The notes beneath the pieces are model-generated. The model did not search any database. It worked only from the letters and a program-made list of their open reading frames with translations, and was not told where the DNA came from. Below are positions 1 through 5,530 of a DNA stretch of 5,530 bases, piece by piece. The stretch's first letter is position 1; every line of letters begins with the position of its first letter. Source of the DNA: Gammaproteobacteria bacterium (GTDB taxonomy: Bacteria; Pseudomonadota; Gammaproteobacteria; SMWH01). The stretch spans positions 1 through 5,530 of the forward strand of contig SMWH01000016.1 of NCBI GenBank assembly GCA_004357005.1, in the 5' to 3' direction. The translations under genes were made by a program, and so were the position numbers.

Positions 1-1092
1 GTCCAGAACGCCGCGAACTCAACGCCCACATCTTTCGCCAGCAGCTGGACCGGGATGTATCCCTCCAGGGTGTTTCGTGGCTGGCGACTGCAGGAAGTCG
101 ATACACTGGCCGAGGCTTTTGCGGAAGGTGGTTACCACACGGCCGCGTTTTTGAACAACGTGCAATTGGTGGAGGAACGAAACTTCCGGCAGGGTTTCGA
201 GGAATACACGGTTTACAAGGATATCGCCCCCGACCAGCGCGTACTCAAGGATTCGCTCGCGTGGCTCGAGTCCACACCCGAGGAACCGTTTTTCCTCTGG
301 GTGCACTTTCTTTCGCCCCATGCGCCTTACGATGCGCGGGTCATGGCTGACCGTTTCTACGATCGGGATTACCGTGGCCCGTTTGAAACGAGTTCCGGGC
401 GCAAGACGGAGACCGATAACCCTGAAGGGATTGCCCGTCTCAGGGACCTCTATGACGGCGAAGTGTATTTTGCTGACTGGTTGTTCGGTGAGTTGTGGAA
501 TCACATCGAGACATCGGGGTTGGCCGGGAATACGATCGTCGTGATGACAGCGGACCATGGAGAAGAGCTCGCCGAACATGGCCGTTTCGGACACCACCGC
601 CTGTACCAGCAGGTGATTCGCGTACCCCTGTTGATTCGTCACCCAAACGCCACCGGCGCACGGAGCGGGGTGCCTGCACAGAACATCGATCTGTTTCCGA
701 CGCTTGGGGGGATGGTGGGCCTGGACGTGCCGGATACGGACGGGGTGGATCTGCGCGCCGGTGTTTCAGATACCCGCATACGGGTTACCGTGGGCATGAC
801 CAATCGCAGGCACCATGGCATGGTGATGCGCCAGGGCAACGAGAAATTTCTGGTGAACTGCGCGCCGGAGTACAGTGAGGAATACTATGATCTCGCTGCC
901 GATCCCCTGGAGAGCAGGGATATTCTGCTGGACCGGATCGACGAGGTGGAACAGATGTTCCTGGTGCTCGAAGAAATCATGGGCGGAGAACCATGCCAGG
1001 TGATTCATTTCGCGGTAAAAGACGTGGACCCCACCGAGGGATTGGACGACAAGATCATCGAGAAGCTCAAGTCGCTGGGCTATCTGCAGTAA
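1..1092 (+). CDS. Sulfatase/alkaline-phosphatase superfamily hydrolase, 5'-truncated by window edge
   Basis: This is the C-terminal 363 residues of a metal-dependent hydrolase of the sulfatase fold. The frame is open to base 1, so the true start lies upstream; the ATG at 55 is internal. Seen: a TG-MYP segment (codons 49-63) that in sulfatases closes the active-site helix; a VHFLSPHAPY motif (His codons at 304 and 319); and TADHGEEL (Asp 553-555, His 556-558) followed by EHG and FGHH, the usual metal- and substrate-binding His/Asp residues. It ends in KLKSLGYL, a tail common in this family. Where classical sulfatases have the formylglycine Cys/Ser, ten residues before the Gly of the TG motif, this protein has Thr (ACG, 22-24). 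It could therefore be a sulfatase-like phosphohydrolase or phosphotransferase rather than a true sulfatase. The substrate cannot be told. It is followed 14 bases later by the dehydrogenase gene, probably in one transcript. Confidence 0.88.
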   Translation, partial: VQNAANSTPTSFASSWTGMYPSRVFRGWRLQEVDTLAEAFAEGGYHTAAFLNNVQLVEERNFRQGFEEYTVYKDIAPDQRVLKDSLAWLESTPEEPFFLWVHFLSPHAPYDARVMADRFYDRDYRGPFETSSGRKTETDNPEGIARLRDLYDGEVYFADWLFGELWNHIETSGLAGNTIVVMTADHGEELAEHGRFGHHRLYQQVIRVPLLIRHPNATGARSGVPAQNIDLFPTLGGMVGLDVPDTDGVDLRAGVSDTRIRVTVGMTNRRHHGMVMRQGNEKFLVNCAPEYSEEYYDLAADPLESRDILLDRIDEVEQMFLVLEEIMGGEPCQVIHFAVKDVDPTEGLDDKIIEKLKSLGYLQ

Positions 1093-1106
1093 TGCAAGGG
1101 TGAAAC

Positions 1107-2738
1107 ATGAGCAACGCACTGTTTGAAGTCCCGGGACCGGTAAACGAGCCGGTCCTGGACTACGCGCCGGGGTCCACCGAGCGCGAGAGTCTCAAGGCTG
1201 CTCTCAAGGACATGGCAGCCGACAGAATTGAGATTCCCTGTGTGATCGACGGCAAGGAGGTCACCACCGGAAACACGTTCGAAGTCGTGATGCCCCACGA
1301 GCACGGCCACGTGTTGGCGACGGTCCACGAGGCGGGTGCGAAAGAATTGGCGGCAGCCGCCGACGCCGCGATCAAGGCCCGGCGGGACTGGGAGCGGCTT
1401 GAATGGTCGGACCGCGCAGCCGTGTTTCTCAAGGCCGCGGAACTGTTGGCGGGCCCCTGGCGGGATCGGCTGAATGCCTCGACGATGCTCGGGCAATCAA
1501 AGACGGTTTACCAGGCTGAAATCGACGCCGCGGCGGAGATGATCGACTTCTTCCGCTTCAACGCGGCTTATTACGAACAGATTCTGGCCGAACAACCCCT
1601 GTCGCCCACGGGTGTCTGGAACCGGATGGAGTACCGGCCGCTGGAAGGCTTTGTGCTGGCGATCACGCCGTTCAATTTCACGTCCATCGCCGGCAATCTG
1701 CCGTCGGCGCCCGCTCTCGTCGGCAACGTATCCGTGTGGAAACCCGCGCACACCCAGATGCTGTCGGCCTGGTACCAGATGCAGTTGTTCCAGGAAGCGG
1801 GTCTGCCAGCGGGAGTGATCAACATGGTTTGTGCCCCGGGGCCGCTCACCAGTGAGGTGCTGGTCACGCGCCGCGATATGGCGGGCATTCATTTCACCGG
1901 TTCCACCGGCACCTTCCAGAAAATTTATCGCAACGTGGGCGAGCATATTGCGGACTACCGGGGATACCCGCGACTCGTGGGTGAGACTGGTGGCAAGAAC
2001 TTCATATTTGCCCACGCCTCGGCGGACCCGGAAGCCTTGTGGACGGCACTGGTGCGCGGCGCCTTCGAATACCAGGGACAGAAGTGTTCAGCCGCGTCGC
2101 GTGCGTACATTCCCGCGAGCCTGTGGAGGGTACTGAAGCAAAGGCTTGCCGACGAGATCAAGACCATCGGCATGGGAGATCCCCGGGACTTTTCCAACTT
2201 CATGAACGCGGTCATCGACCGACCTTCGTTTGACAAGATCAGCGGATACCTGGATCACGCCAAAGCGGCGTCAGGTGTCGATGTCCTGGTGGGTGGTAAT
2301 GCTCTGGGCGACACGGGCTGGTTCATCGAACCCACGGTCCTGGTGGCGCAAGACCCTGCTTACAAGAGCATGGTGGAGGAGATCTTCGGTCCGGTGCTCA
2401 CCGTGCATGTCTATGAGGACAGGAAGCTGGACGAAGCGCTGGAAGCTTGCGACACCGCGTCACCCTACGCGCTGACCGGCGCGATTTTTGCCAAGGATCG
2501 TGATGTGATCGCCCGCATGGACCGGCGGTTGATGCATACCGCGGGCAACTTCTATATCAACGACAAGCCTACGGGCGCCGTCGTCGGGCAGCAGCCCTTT
2601 GGCGGTGCCCGGGCATCCGGCACCAACGACAAGGCAGGCTCGATGCTGAATCTCAATCGCTGGATCTCGCCGCGGACCATCAAGGAGACTTTTGATCCTC
2701 CCGTTAATTACCGCTATCCGTTTATGAAGGAGAGCTAG
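1107..2738 (+). CDS. pruA: L-glutamate gamma-semialdehyde dehydrogenase (1-pyrroline-5-carboxylate dehydrogenase)
   Basis: Catalyses NAD-dependent oxidation of glutamate gamma-semialdehyde to glutamate, the second step of proline degradation; cytosolic. The 543-residue length and motifs fit the single-domain, ALDH4A1-like branch of P5C dehydrogenases rather than the dehydrogenase half of bifunctional PutA. Visible: ITPFNFTS with oxyanion Asn190; VWKPA (Lys212) and FTGS (263-266) for NAD binding; VGETGGK with Glu293; GQKCSA with catalytic Cys327; EEIFGP (424-429); and a C-terminal QQPFGGARASGTNDKAG segment typical of this branch. All expected catalytic residues are present, so the enzyme looks functional. 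The ATG at 1107 is preceded by AAGGG at 1096-1100 with 6-base spacing. It starts 14 bases after the sulfatase-like stop, suggesting cotranscription. No proline dehydrogenase is visible in the window; it must be elsewhere if the pathway is complete. The family call is firm; the symbol pruA (rocA is also used) is by function. Confidence 0.95.
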   Translation: MSNALFEVPGPVNEPVLDYAPGSTERESLKAALKDMAADRIEIPCVIDGKEVTTGNTFEVVMPHEHGHVLATVHEAGAKELAAAADAAIKARRDWERLEWSDRAAVFLKAAELLAGPWRDRLNASTMLGQSKTVYQAEIDAAAEMIDFFRFNAAYYEQILAEQPLSPTGVWNRMEYRPLEGFVLAITPFNFTSIAGNLPSAPALVGNVSVWKPAHTQMLSAWYQMQLFQEAGLPAGVINMVCAPGPLTSEVLVTRRDMAGIHFTGSTGTFQKIYRNVGEHIADYRGYPRLVGETGGKNFIFAHASADPEALWTALVRGAFEYQGQKCSAASRAYIPASLWRVLKQRLADEIKTIGMGDPRDFSNFMNAVIDRPSFDKISGYLDHAKAASGVDVLVGGNALGDTGWFIEPTVLVAQDPAYKSMVEEIFGPVLTVHVYEDRKLDEALEACDTASPYALTGAIFAKDRDVIARMDRRLMHTAGNFYINDKPTGAVVGQQPFGGARASGTNDKAGSMLNLNRWISPRTIKETFDPPVNYRYPFMKES

Positions 2739-2847
2739 CAAGCTATTGAAAAACTTTCAGGTGAGTACGAGACAAGGCCCAAGTATAATGAAAGGCCGGC
2801 GAAAAAGCGGAATGTACACGAAGCACATGAGCATTTTGAGCCGGGTT
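2739..2847. other. Intergenic gap between convergent genes, no clear terminator
   Basis: These 109 bases separate the dehydrogenase stop from the stop of the oppositely oriented methyltransferase. A short AT-rich hairpin (TGAAA-AAC-TTTCA, 2747-2759) sits just after the dehydrogenase but has no following T-run. A perfect TATAAT lies at 2784-2789 without a good -35 at the usual distance. CCGG repeats at 2841-2844 and 2854-2857 can pair weakly. A 27-codon frame opens at ATG 2788 but has no ribosome site. Nothing here is a confident regulatory element. Confidence 0.5.
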
Positions 2848-3792
2848 TCAACGCCGGATCGTGCCGCCTGAGAGTTTTTCGGCAGCCCGCGAGCGGGGAC
2901 GGCGTGCGGTGATCAGATGCTGGTTGCCCGGGTAACCGAGCCTCATTGACCAGTAGAACCGGGACTGGACGTCCTCAAAACCCGCCGCACTGAACTCGTC
3001 CAGCAGATCCCAGCCGAAGTGGTAATAACACAGGCAGCCCGCGTCACTGATCGGGTCGCCGTGATACTCCGGCGGTAGCAGGTGTTCGATCACCCCGTCC
3101 TGGTCAATGCGGGCACGAATGATGGTCTGCGGGTTGTGTTCGATGAACGGCGCCGTGAGCACGATTCGGCCACCGGGTTTGAGTACGCGAAAGAACTCTC
3201 CCAGCGCTTTCCGGTAGTCGGGAACATGTTCCAGCACATCGAAGGACAGTACTGCGTCGAACTCCTGCCCGGGAAAGGAGAGGGCGGTGACGTTCTCGGT
3301 CCGACAGGCCCGGGCCCATCGCTCGTCTGGGATGCCTTCCGGAACCGGAAGCTGGATTCCCGAGAACTCGCTGCCCGTGGCGTTGGGGTAGTGTCGCAAC
3401 AGCCACTCGAAGAACGGCGTGGCGTACTCGGTCGCATAGATGCGGGTCCGGGGCCACGGTTTGCAAAGTTTTTCGAAAGCCTGAACGGATCCCCGCAAAC
3501 GGGTGTTAAGCCCGCAACGCTCACATTTGAATTCTTCCCGCCAGTTGGGTGATGTCTTTCCGTCCCAATGGATGGTGAAAACCGAATCGCGTCCGCAGCA
3601 GTAGCAGTGCCCCGCGACCCGCACATCACCGGCCGATCCGAGTACTGCCCGTTGTTTCAGACTCCTTTCCTTGTGGCGTTCGTCGATGGATTGCCGGTCC
3701 GCTTCGTAGCCGGCGAAACTGTCATACACATATTGCTCCGGCGCGGGGCTAAAGCGAGCCTTGAGGAGACGACGAAGAGAATGAAGGAACAT
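2848..3792 (-). CDS. Class I SAM-dependent methyltransferase with N-terminal zinc-ribbon-like motif
   Basis: A 314-residue protein, probably cytosolic, predicted to transfer a methyl group from S-adenosylmethionine to an unknown acceptor. Order of parts: a basic N-terminus; a CxxC pair (Cys63, Cys66) and a second CxxC pair (Cys90, Cys93) that together look like a zinc ribbon; then a methyltransferase domain with SFDVLEHVPDY (183-193, motif near the SAM-binding acidic loop) and FRVLKPGGRIVLTAPF (201-216, the classic post-motif strand). A conserved-looking tail contains HLLPPEYHGDP and CYYHFGWDLLD. The usual glycine-rich motif I is not evident; the corresponding region reads IYATEYATPFFEWLL (118-132). 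The start at ATG 3792 has no good Shine-Dalgarno, and the frame stays open upstream without another ATG nearby, so the start is less certain than the product. It lies 100 bases downstream of the rhodanese gene on the same strand and could share its transcript. Confidence 0.82.
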   Translation of the reverse strand: MFLHSLRRLLKARFSPAPEQYVYDSFAGYEADRQSIDERHKERSLKQRAVLGSAGDVRVAGHCYCCGRDSVFTIHWDGKTSPNWREEFKCERCGLNTRLRGSVQAFEKLCKPWPRTRIYATEYATPFFEWLLRHYPNATGSEFSGIQLPVPEGIPDERWARACRTENVTALSFPGQEFDAVLSFDVLEHVPDYRKALGEFFRVLKPGGRIVLTAPFIEHNPQTIIRARIDQDGVIEHLLPPEYHGDPISDAGCLCYYHFGWDLLDEFSAAGFEDVQSRFYWSMRLGYPGNQHLITARRPRSRAAEKLSGGTIRR

Positions 3793-3892
3793 GACGGAAA
3801 GGATCAGCGCGGGTTGTTGACGACCTGAACCGGCGCGCCACGGCCCGACCCGGGCCCGTCGGCGGTGCTCAGTTCCACGGGTTTGAGGCCGC
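3793..3892. other. GC-rich spacer between rhodanese and methyltransferase genes, with a small hairpin
   Basis: This 100-base spacer separates two - strand genes. It contains overlapping GC-rich inverted repeats: CCGAC at 3845-3849 with GTCGG at 3858-3862 (8-base loop), or alternatively GGCCCG at 3842-3847 with CGGGCC at 3851-3856. No T-run follows on either strand, so a standard intrinsic terminator is not supported. It might weakly attenuate or protect an mRNA end. I see no clear promoter for the methyltransferase here. Confidence 0.35.
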
Positions 3893-4258
3893 TCACGTTT
3901 CGGTCACTGGCAAACCGGCTTTCTTCCAGGCCTCAAATCCACCGGACATGTTGCAGACGTCCTGATAACCCATTTGCTGCATGACATCGGAAGCCAGAGC
4001 GCCGCGGCCGCCGCTGCGGCAATAAAGGAAAATCTGTCCCGCCTGATCGCGTTCCTGCAGGTAACCGGTGATCTGAAATTCCAGGACCCCTCTGGGGATA
4101 TTCACCGCGCCCGGCAGGTGGCCGGCCAGGTACTCGCCGGGTTCTCGGACATCGATGATAACGGGGTTGTCCGGGAGCTTCTTGTGAACGTCGTCTACGT
4201 GCACTTCGGTGATTCTGGCCCGGGCTTCGTGGACCATTTCCTTGGGTGTTTTGCTCAT
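3893..4258 (-). CDS. Single-domain rhodanese-like sulfurtransferase
   Basis: A 121-residue cytosolic protein of one rhodanese domain, expected to move sulfane sulfur through a cysteine persulfide. Visible: IIDVREPGEYLAGHLPGAVNIP (34-55, the conserved substrate-entry half) and the active-site loop YCRSGGRG with catalytic Cys80 and a six-residue CxxxxR loop, the size associated with sulfur rather than phosphate or arsenate substrates. The ending NMSGGFEAWKKAGLPV is the standard family tail. It has no signal peptide or membrane segment. The ATG at 4258 is preceded on the - strand by AGAGGG (plus-strand 4268-4273), spaced 9 bases. It is divergent from the persulfide-dioxygenase-like gene, which supports a shared role: GSH-persulfide made or used by rhodanese is the substrate class of such dioxygenases. 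The domain call is firm; the physiological partner is inferred. Confidence 0.93.
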   Translation of the reverse strand: MSKTPKEMVHEARARITEVHVDDVHKKLPDNPVIIDVREPGEYLAGHLPGAVNIPRGVLEFQITGYLQERDQAGQIFLYCRSGGRGALASDVMQQMGYQDVCNMSGGFEAWKKAGLPVTET

Positions 4259-4364
4259 CGGCAGCGGCCCTCTGTTTTCCAGCCGGGGTTAGCACTTGGC
4301 TGTGCCCGGGACTACCATGTTAACCGGAGTCACCCGAACAGGGGAGTTGCCCAGGAGAACTACC
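4259..4364. promoter_or_regulatory. Divergent intergenic region of the sulfur module
   Basis: The 106 bases between the divergent rhodanese and hydrolase starts should hold promoters for both. Seen: an interrupted hairpin in which CCGG at 4283-4286 pairs with CCGG at 4306-4309 and GCAC at 4292-4295 pairs with GTGC at 4302-4305, with a 5-base bulge. GGTTA at 4287-4291 is also mirrored by TAACC at 4321-4325. A weak + strand promoter candidate is TTAGCA (4289-4294) with TACCAT (4313-4318), 18 bases apart, each matching consensus at 4 of 6 positions. In BigR-type systems a sulfide-sensing ArsR repressor binds such a region; no repressor gene is in the window and I do not recognise its operator. 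Confidence 0.35.
4353..4358 (+). promoter_or_regulatory. Shine-Dalgarno site fixing the GTG start of the hydrolase
   Basis: AGGAGA lies 6 bases before the GTG at 4365. It is the best ribosome site in the region and favours this GTG over the upstream in-frame ATG (4317) and TTG (4296), neither of which has a comparable site. The family's usual N-terminus also begins close to this point. Confidence 0.75.
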
Positions 4365-5225
4365 GTGCCGGCCGAGATCAAAGGTTTCTTCCATGCACCC
4401 ACTTTTAGCCTTAGCTACGTCGTCAGCGATCCGGGGACGAAACATGCCGTGATCATCGATCCGGCGCTGGATTTTGACTACCGTTCCGGCCGCACAGGGA
4501 CCGCGGCGGCCGACGAGATCGTCGCCTACGCAAAAGAACGCGGCCTGATGGTGGACTGGATTCTGGAGACCCACGCCCATGCGGACCGTCTGACCGCGGC
4601 GCCGTACCTCAAGCGTGAACTCGGCGGGAAGATCGCCATCGGCGAAGGCATTACCGGCGTACAGAAAACTTTTGCAAAGGTCTTCAATCTGGGCAAGGAC
4701 TTTGTCGCGGACGGCAGCCAGTTTGATCGGCTGTTCGCCGACGGGGATACCTTCAGCATCGGAAACATCGAGGGGCGCGTATGGCATACACCGGGCCACA
4801 CCAGTGACAGTGTTACCTATGTCATCGAAGACGCGGCGTTTCTGGGTGACACCCTGTTCATGCCGGATTTTGGCTCCGCGCGTTGCGACTTCCCGGGTGG
4901 GGATGCGGCTTTGCTGTTTGAATCGATTCAGAAGATATATGACCTGGGGGATGACATGCGGTTGTTCATGTGCCACGACTACCAGCCGGGCGGGCGGGAA
5001 CTACTGTTTGAGACCACGGTTGCCGGGCAGAAGGAGAGAAACATTCATGTGGCTGACGGGATCAATCGGGATGAGTTCGTGAAAATGCGCAGGTCAATGG
5101 ATGCACAACTGAGCATGCCGAAACTGATTTTGCCTTCAATCCAGGTCAACATCCGGGCGGGCGAGTTACCCGACCCGGAGTCCAACGGTGTGGCCTACCT
5201 GAAACTGCCGCTGAACCAGTTTTGA
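4365..5225 (+). CDS. Metallo-beta-lactamase-fold hydrolase, persulfide-dioxygenase-like (Blh type)
   Basis: From GTG 4365 the product is 286 residues, starting MPAEIKGFF; a longer form from ATG 4317 would be 302 residues. It is a cytosolic metallo-beta-lactamase-fold enzyme related to ETHE1/persulfide dioxygenases and the Blh proteins of BigR operons, which oxidise glutathione persulfide to sulfite. Metal-site residues seen: His70, His72 and Asp74 in THAHADRL, His145 in TPGHT, Asp162 in GDTLF and His204 in MCHDY. The segment SARCDFPGGD (171-180) matches the R-x-D-F-x-x-G signature of persulfide dioxygenases, and the tail LPSIQVNIRAGELP is typical of the family. Odd: residue 75, normally the second His of HxHxDH, is Arg (CGT, 4587-4589). 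There is no DUF442 domain. Neighbours are a divergent rhodanese and a downstream YeeE/YedE transporter, all pointing to sulfane-sulfur metabolism. A glyoxalase-II-like role is the main alternative. Confidence 0.9.
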   Translation: MPAEIKGFFHAPTFSLSYVVSDPGTKHAVIIDPALDFDYRSGRTGTAAADEIVAYAKERGLMVDWILETHAHADRLTAAPYLKRELGGKIAIGEGITGVQKTFAKVFNLGKDFVADGSQFDRLFADGDTFSIGNIEGRVWHTPGHTSDSVTYVIEDAAFLGDTLFMPDFGSARCDFPGGDAALLFESIQKIYDLGDDMRLFMCHDYQPGGRELLFETTVAGQKERNIHVADGINRDEFVKMRRSMDAQLSMPKLILPSIQVNIRAGELPDPESNGVAYLKLPLNQF

Positions 5226-5258
5226 CCATCGAAAACCACACCCTGGTCTGCCCTGGCC

Positions 5259-5263
5259 GGAGG
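5259..5263 (+). promoter_or_regulatory. Possible Shine-Dalgarno before ATG 5268
   Basis: GGAGG lies only 4 bases before the ATG at 5268, so it could serve the transporter gene. The same bases also encode the Gly-Gly of a family-conserved N-terminal segment read in frame, so the match may be coincidental. Confidence 0.4.
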
Positions 5264-5267
5264 CATC

Positions 5268-5530
5268 ATGATCGGTCTTGCGGCCGCGCTGGTGCTCGGA
5301 CTCATGGGTCGTATTGCCGGAGTCTCGGGAATCCTGAGCGGCGCGATGGAGAAACGCGGCGAGGAACGTGAATGGCGTTTGCTGTTCCTGATCGGTTTGC
5401 CACTGGGGGCCTTTGTGGCGGCATTGGGCAACCCCCAGATTTTCGCGTTTGACAACCACGTGCCGCTCTGGGCCCTGGTGACGGGCGGTGTCCTGGTGGG
5501 GTATGGCACTCGCATGGGCTCCGGTTGCAC
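5268..5530 (+). CDS. YeeE/YedE (DUF395) family sulfur transport protein, 3'-truncated by window edge
   Basis: The first 87 visible residues of an inner-membrane protein of the YeeE/YedE family, whose characterised members (TsuA type) take up thiosulfate or related sulfur compounds. Seen: a hydrophobic helix running into GRIAGVSGIL, a charged loop (EKRGEEREWR), a second helix LLFLIGLPLGAFVAAL, and a third, LWALVTGGVLVGYGTRMGSGC, ending in the conserved GSGC cysteine motif at the window edge. ATG 5268 is the first start in this frame after the hydrolase stop, 42 bases downstream, but it would shorten the first membrane helix. The in-frame codons before it read PWSALAGGI, which resembles the family N-terminus yet has no ATG, GTG or TTG ahead of it. 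See the finding on a possible extra base. It is probably cotranscribed with the hydrolase and supplies or removes its sulfur substrate. Confidence 0.85.
   Translation, partial: MIGLAAALVLGLMGRIAGVSGILSGAMEKRGEEREWRLLFLIGLPLGAFVAALGNPQIFAFDNHVPLWALVTGGVLVGYGTRMGSGC

Noticed and set aside
19..642. 207-codon open frame on the - strand opposite the sulfatase-like gene
   Set aside because: It lies wholly inside a + strand frame with clear family motifs and its translation resembles no family I know; it is a GC-rich shadow frame.
2747..2759. AT-rich hairpin after the dehydrogenase stop as a terminator
   Set aside because: The stem is only 5 bp with a 3-base loop, and no T-run follows.
2784..2869. 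TATAAT at 2784-2789 and a 27-codon frame from ATG 2788
   Set aside because: The best -35 match at normal spacing is only about 3 of 6, the ATG overlaps the -10 box so it could not be translated from that promoter, and the peptide shows no recognisable feature.
3842..3862. GC-rich hairpin downstream of the rhodanese gene as an intrinsic terminator
   Set aside because: Neither strand has a T-run after the stem; kept only as a note on the spacer.
4296..4364. Longer hydrolase starting at TTG 4296 or ATG 4317
   Set aside because: Neither has a good ribosome site, while GTG 4365 has AGGAGA at 6-base spacing and fits the family N-terminus.
4320..4976. 218-codon open frame on the - strand opposite the hydrolase gene
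   Set aside because: The + strand frame carries all the metal-binding motifs of a known family; the opposite frame is a shadow.

Overview
The window is a compact, GC-rich bacterial stretch, probably chromosomal. It holds six protein-coding genes and no RNA gene, mobile element or CRISPR array that I can support. The mix of a sulfatase-superfamily hydrolase, a stand-alone proline-catabolic dehydrogenase, a methyltransferase and a persulfide/sulfur module fits a free-living proteobacterium. The taxonomic call rests on gene families and composition only and is tentative.

Left part (1-2738, + strand): the 3' portion of an alkaline-phosphatase/sulfatase-superfamily gene enters from the left edge. 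After 14 bases comes a complete 543-residue L-glutamate gamma-semialdehyde (1-pyrroline-5-carboxylate) dehydrogenase. The tight spacing suggests cotranscription, although the two functions have no obvious link.

Middle (2848-3792, - strand): a class I SAM-dependent methyltransferase with an N-terminal CxxC...CxxC zinc-ribbon-like segment lies convergent to the dehydrogenase across a 109-base gap. The gap has no convincing terminator.

Right part (3893-5530): a sulfur module. A single-domain rhodanese on the - strand is divergent from a + strand metallo-beta-lactamase-fold hydrolase of the persulfide-dioxygenase-like type, and that gene is followed by the start of a YeeE/YedE (DUF395) sulfur-transport protein cut by the right edge. 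Rhodanese, persulfide-dioxygenase-like enzyme and YeeE/YedE transporter are a recognised combination for sulfide/persulfide handling, as in BigR-type operons. The 106 bases between the divergent genes are the natural place for their shared control.

Points to look at: the hydrolase has Arg where the HxHxDH metal motif normally ends in His. The transporter's conserved N-terminus reads upstream of its first ATG with no start codon in frame, and one extra A in an A-run would explain this. The sulfatase-like protein has Thr where sulfatases carry the formylglycine Cys/Ser. I found no clearly new biological system; the sulfur module is a variant of known parts.
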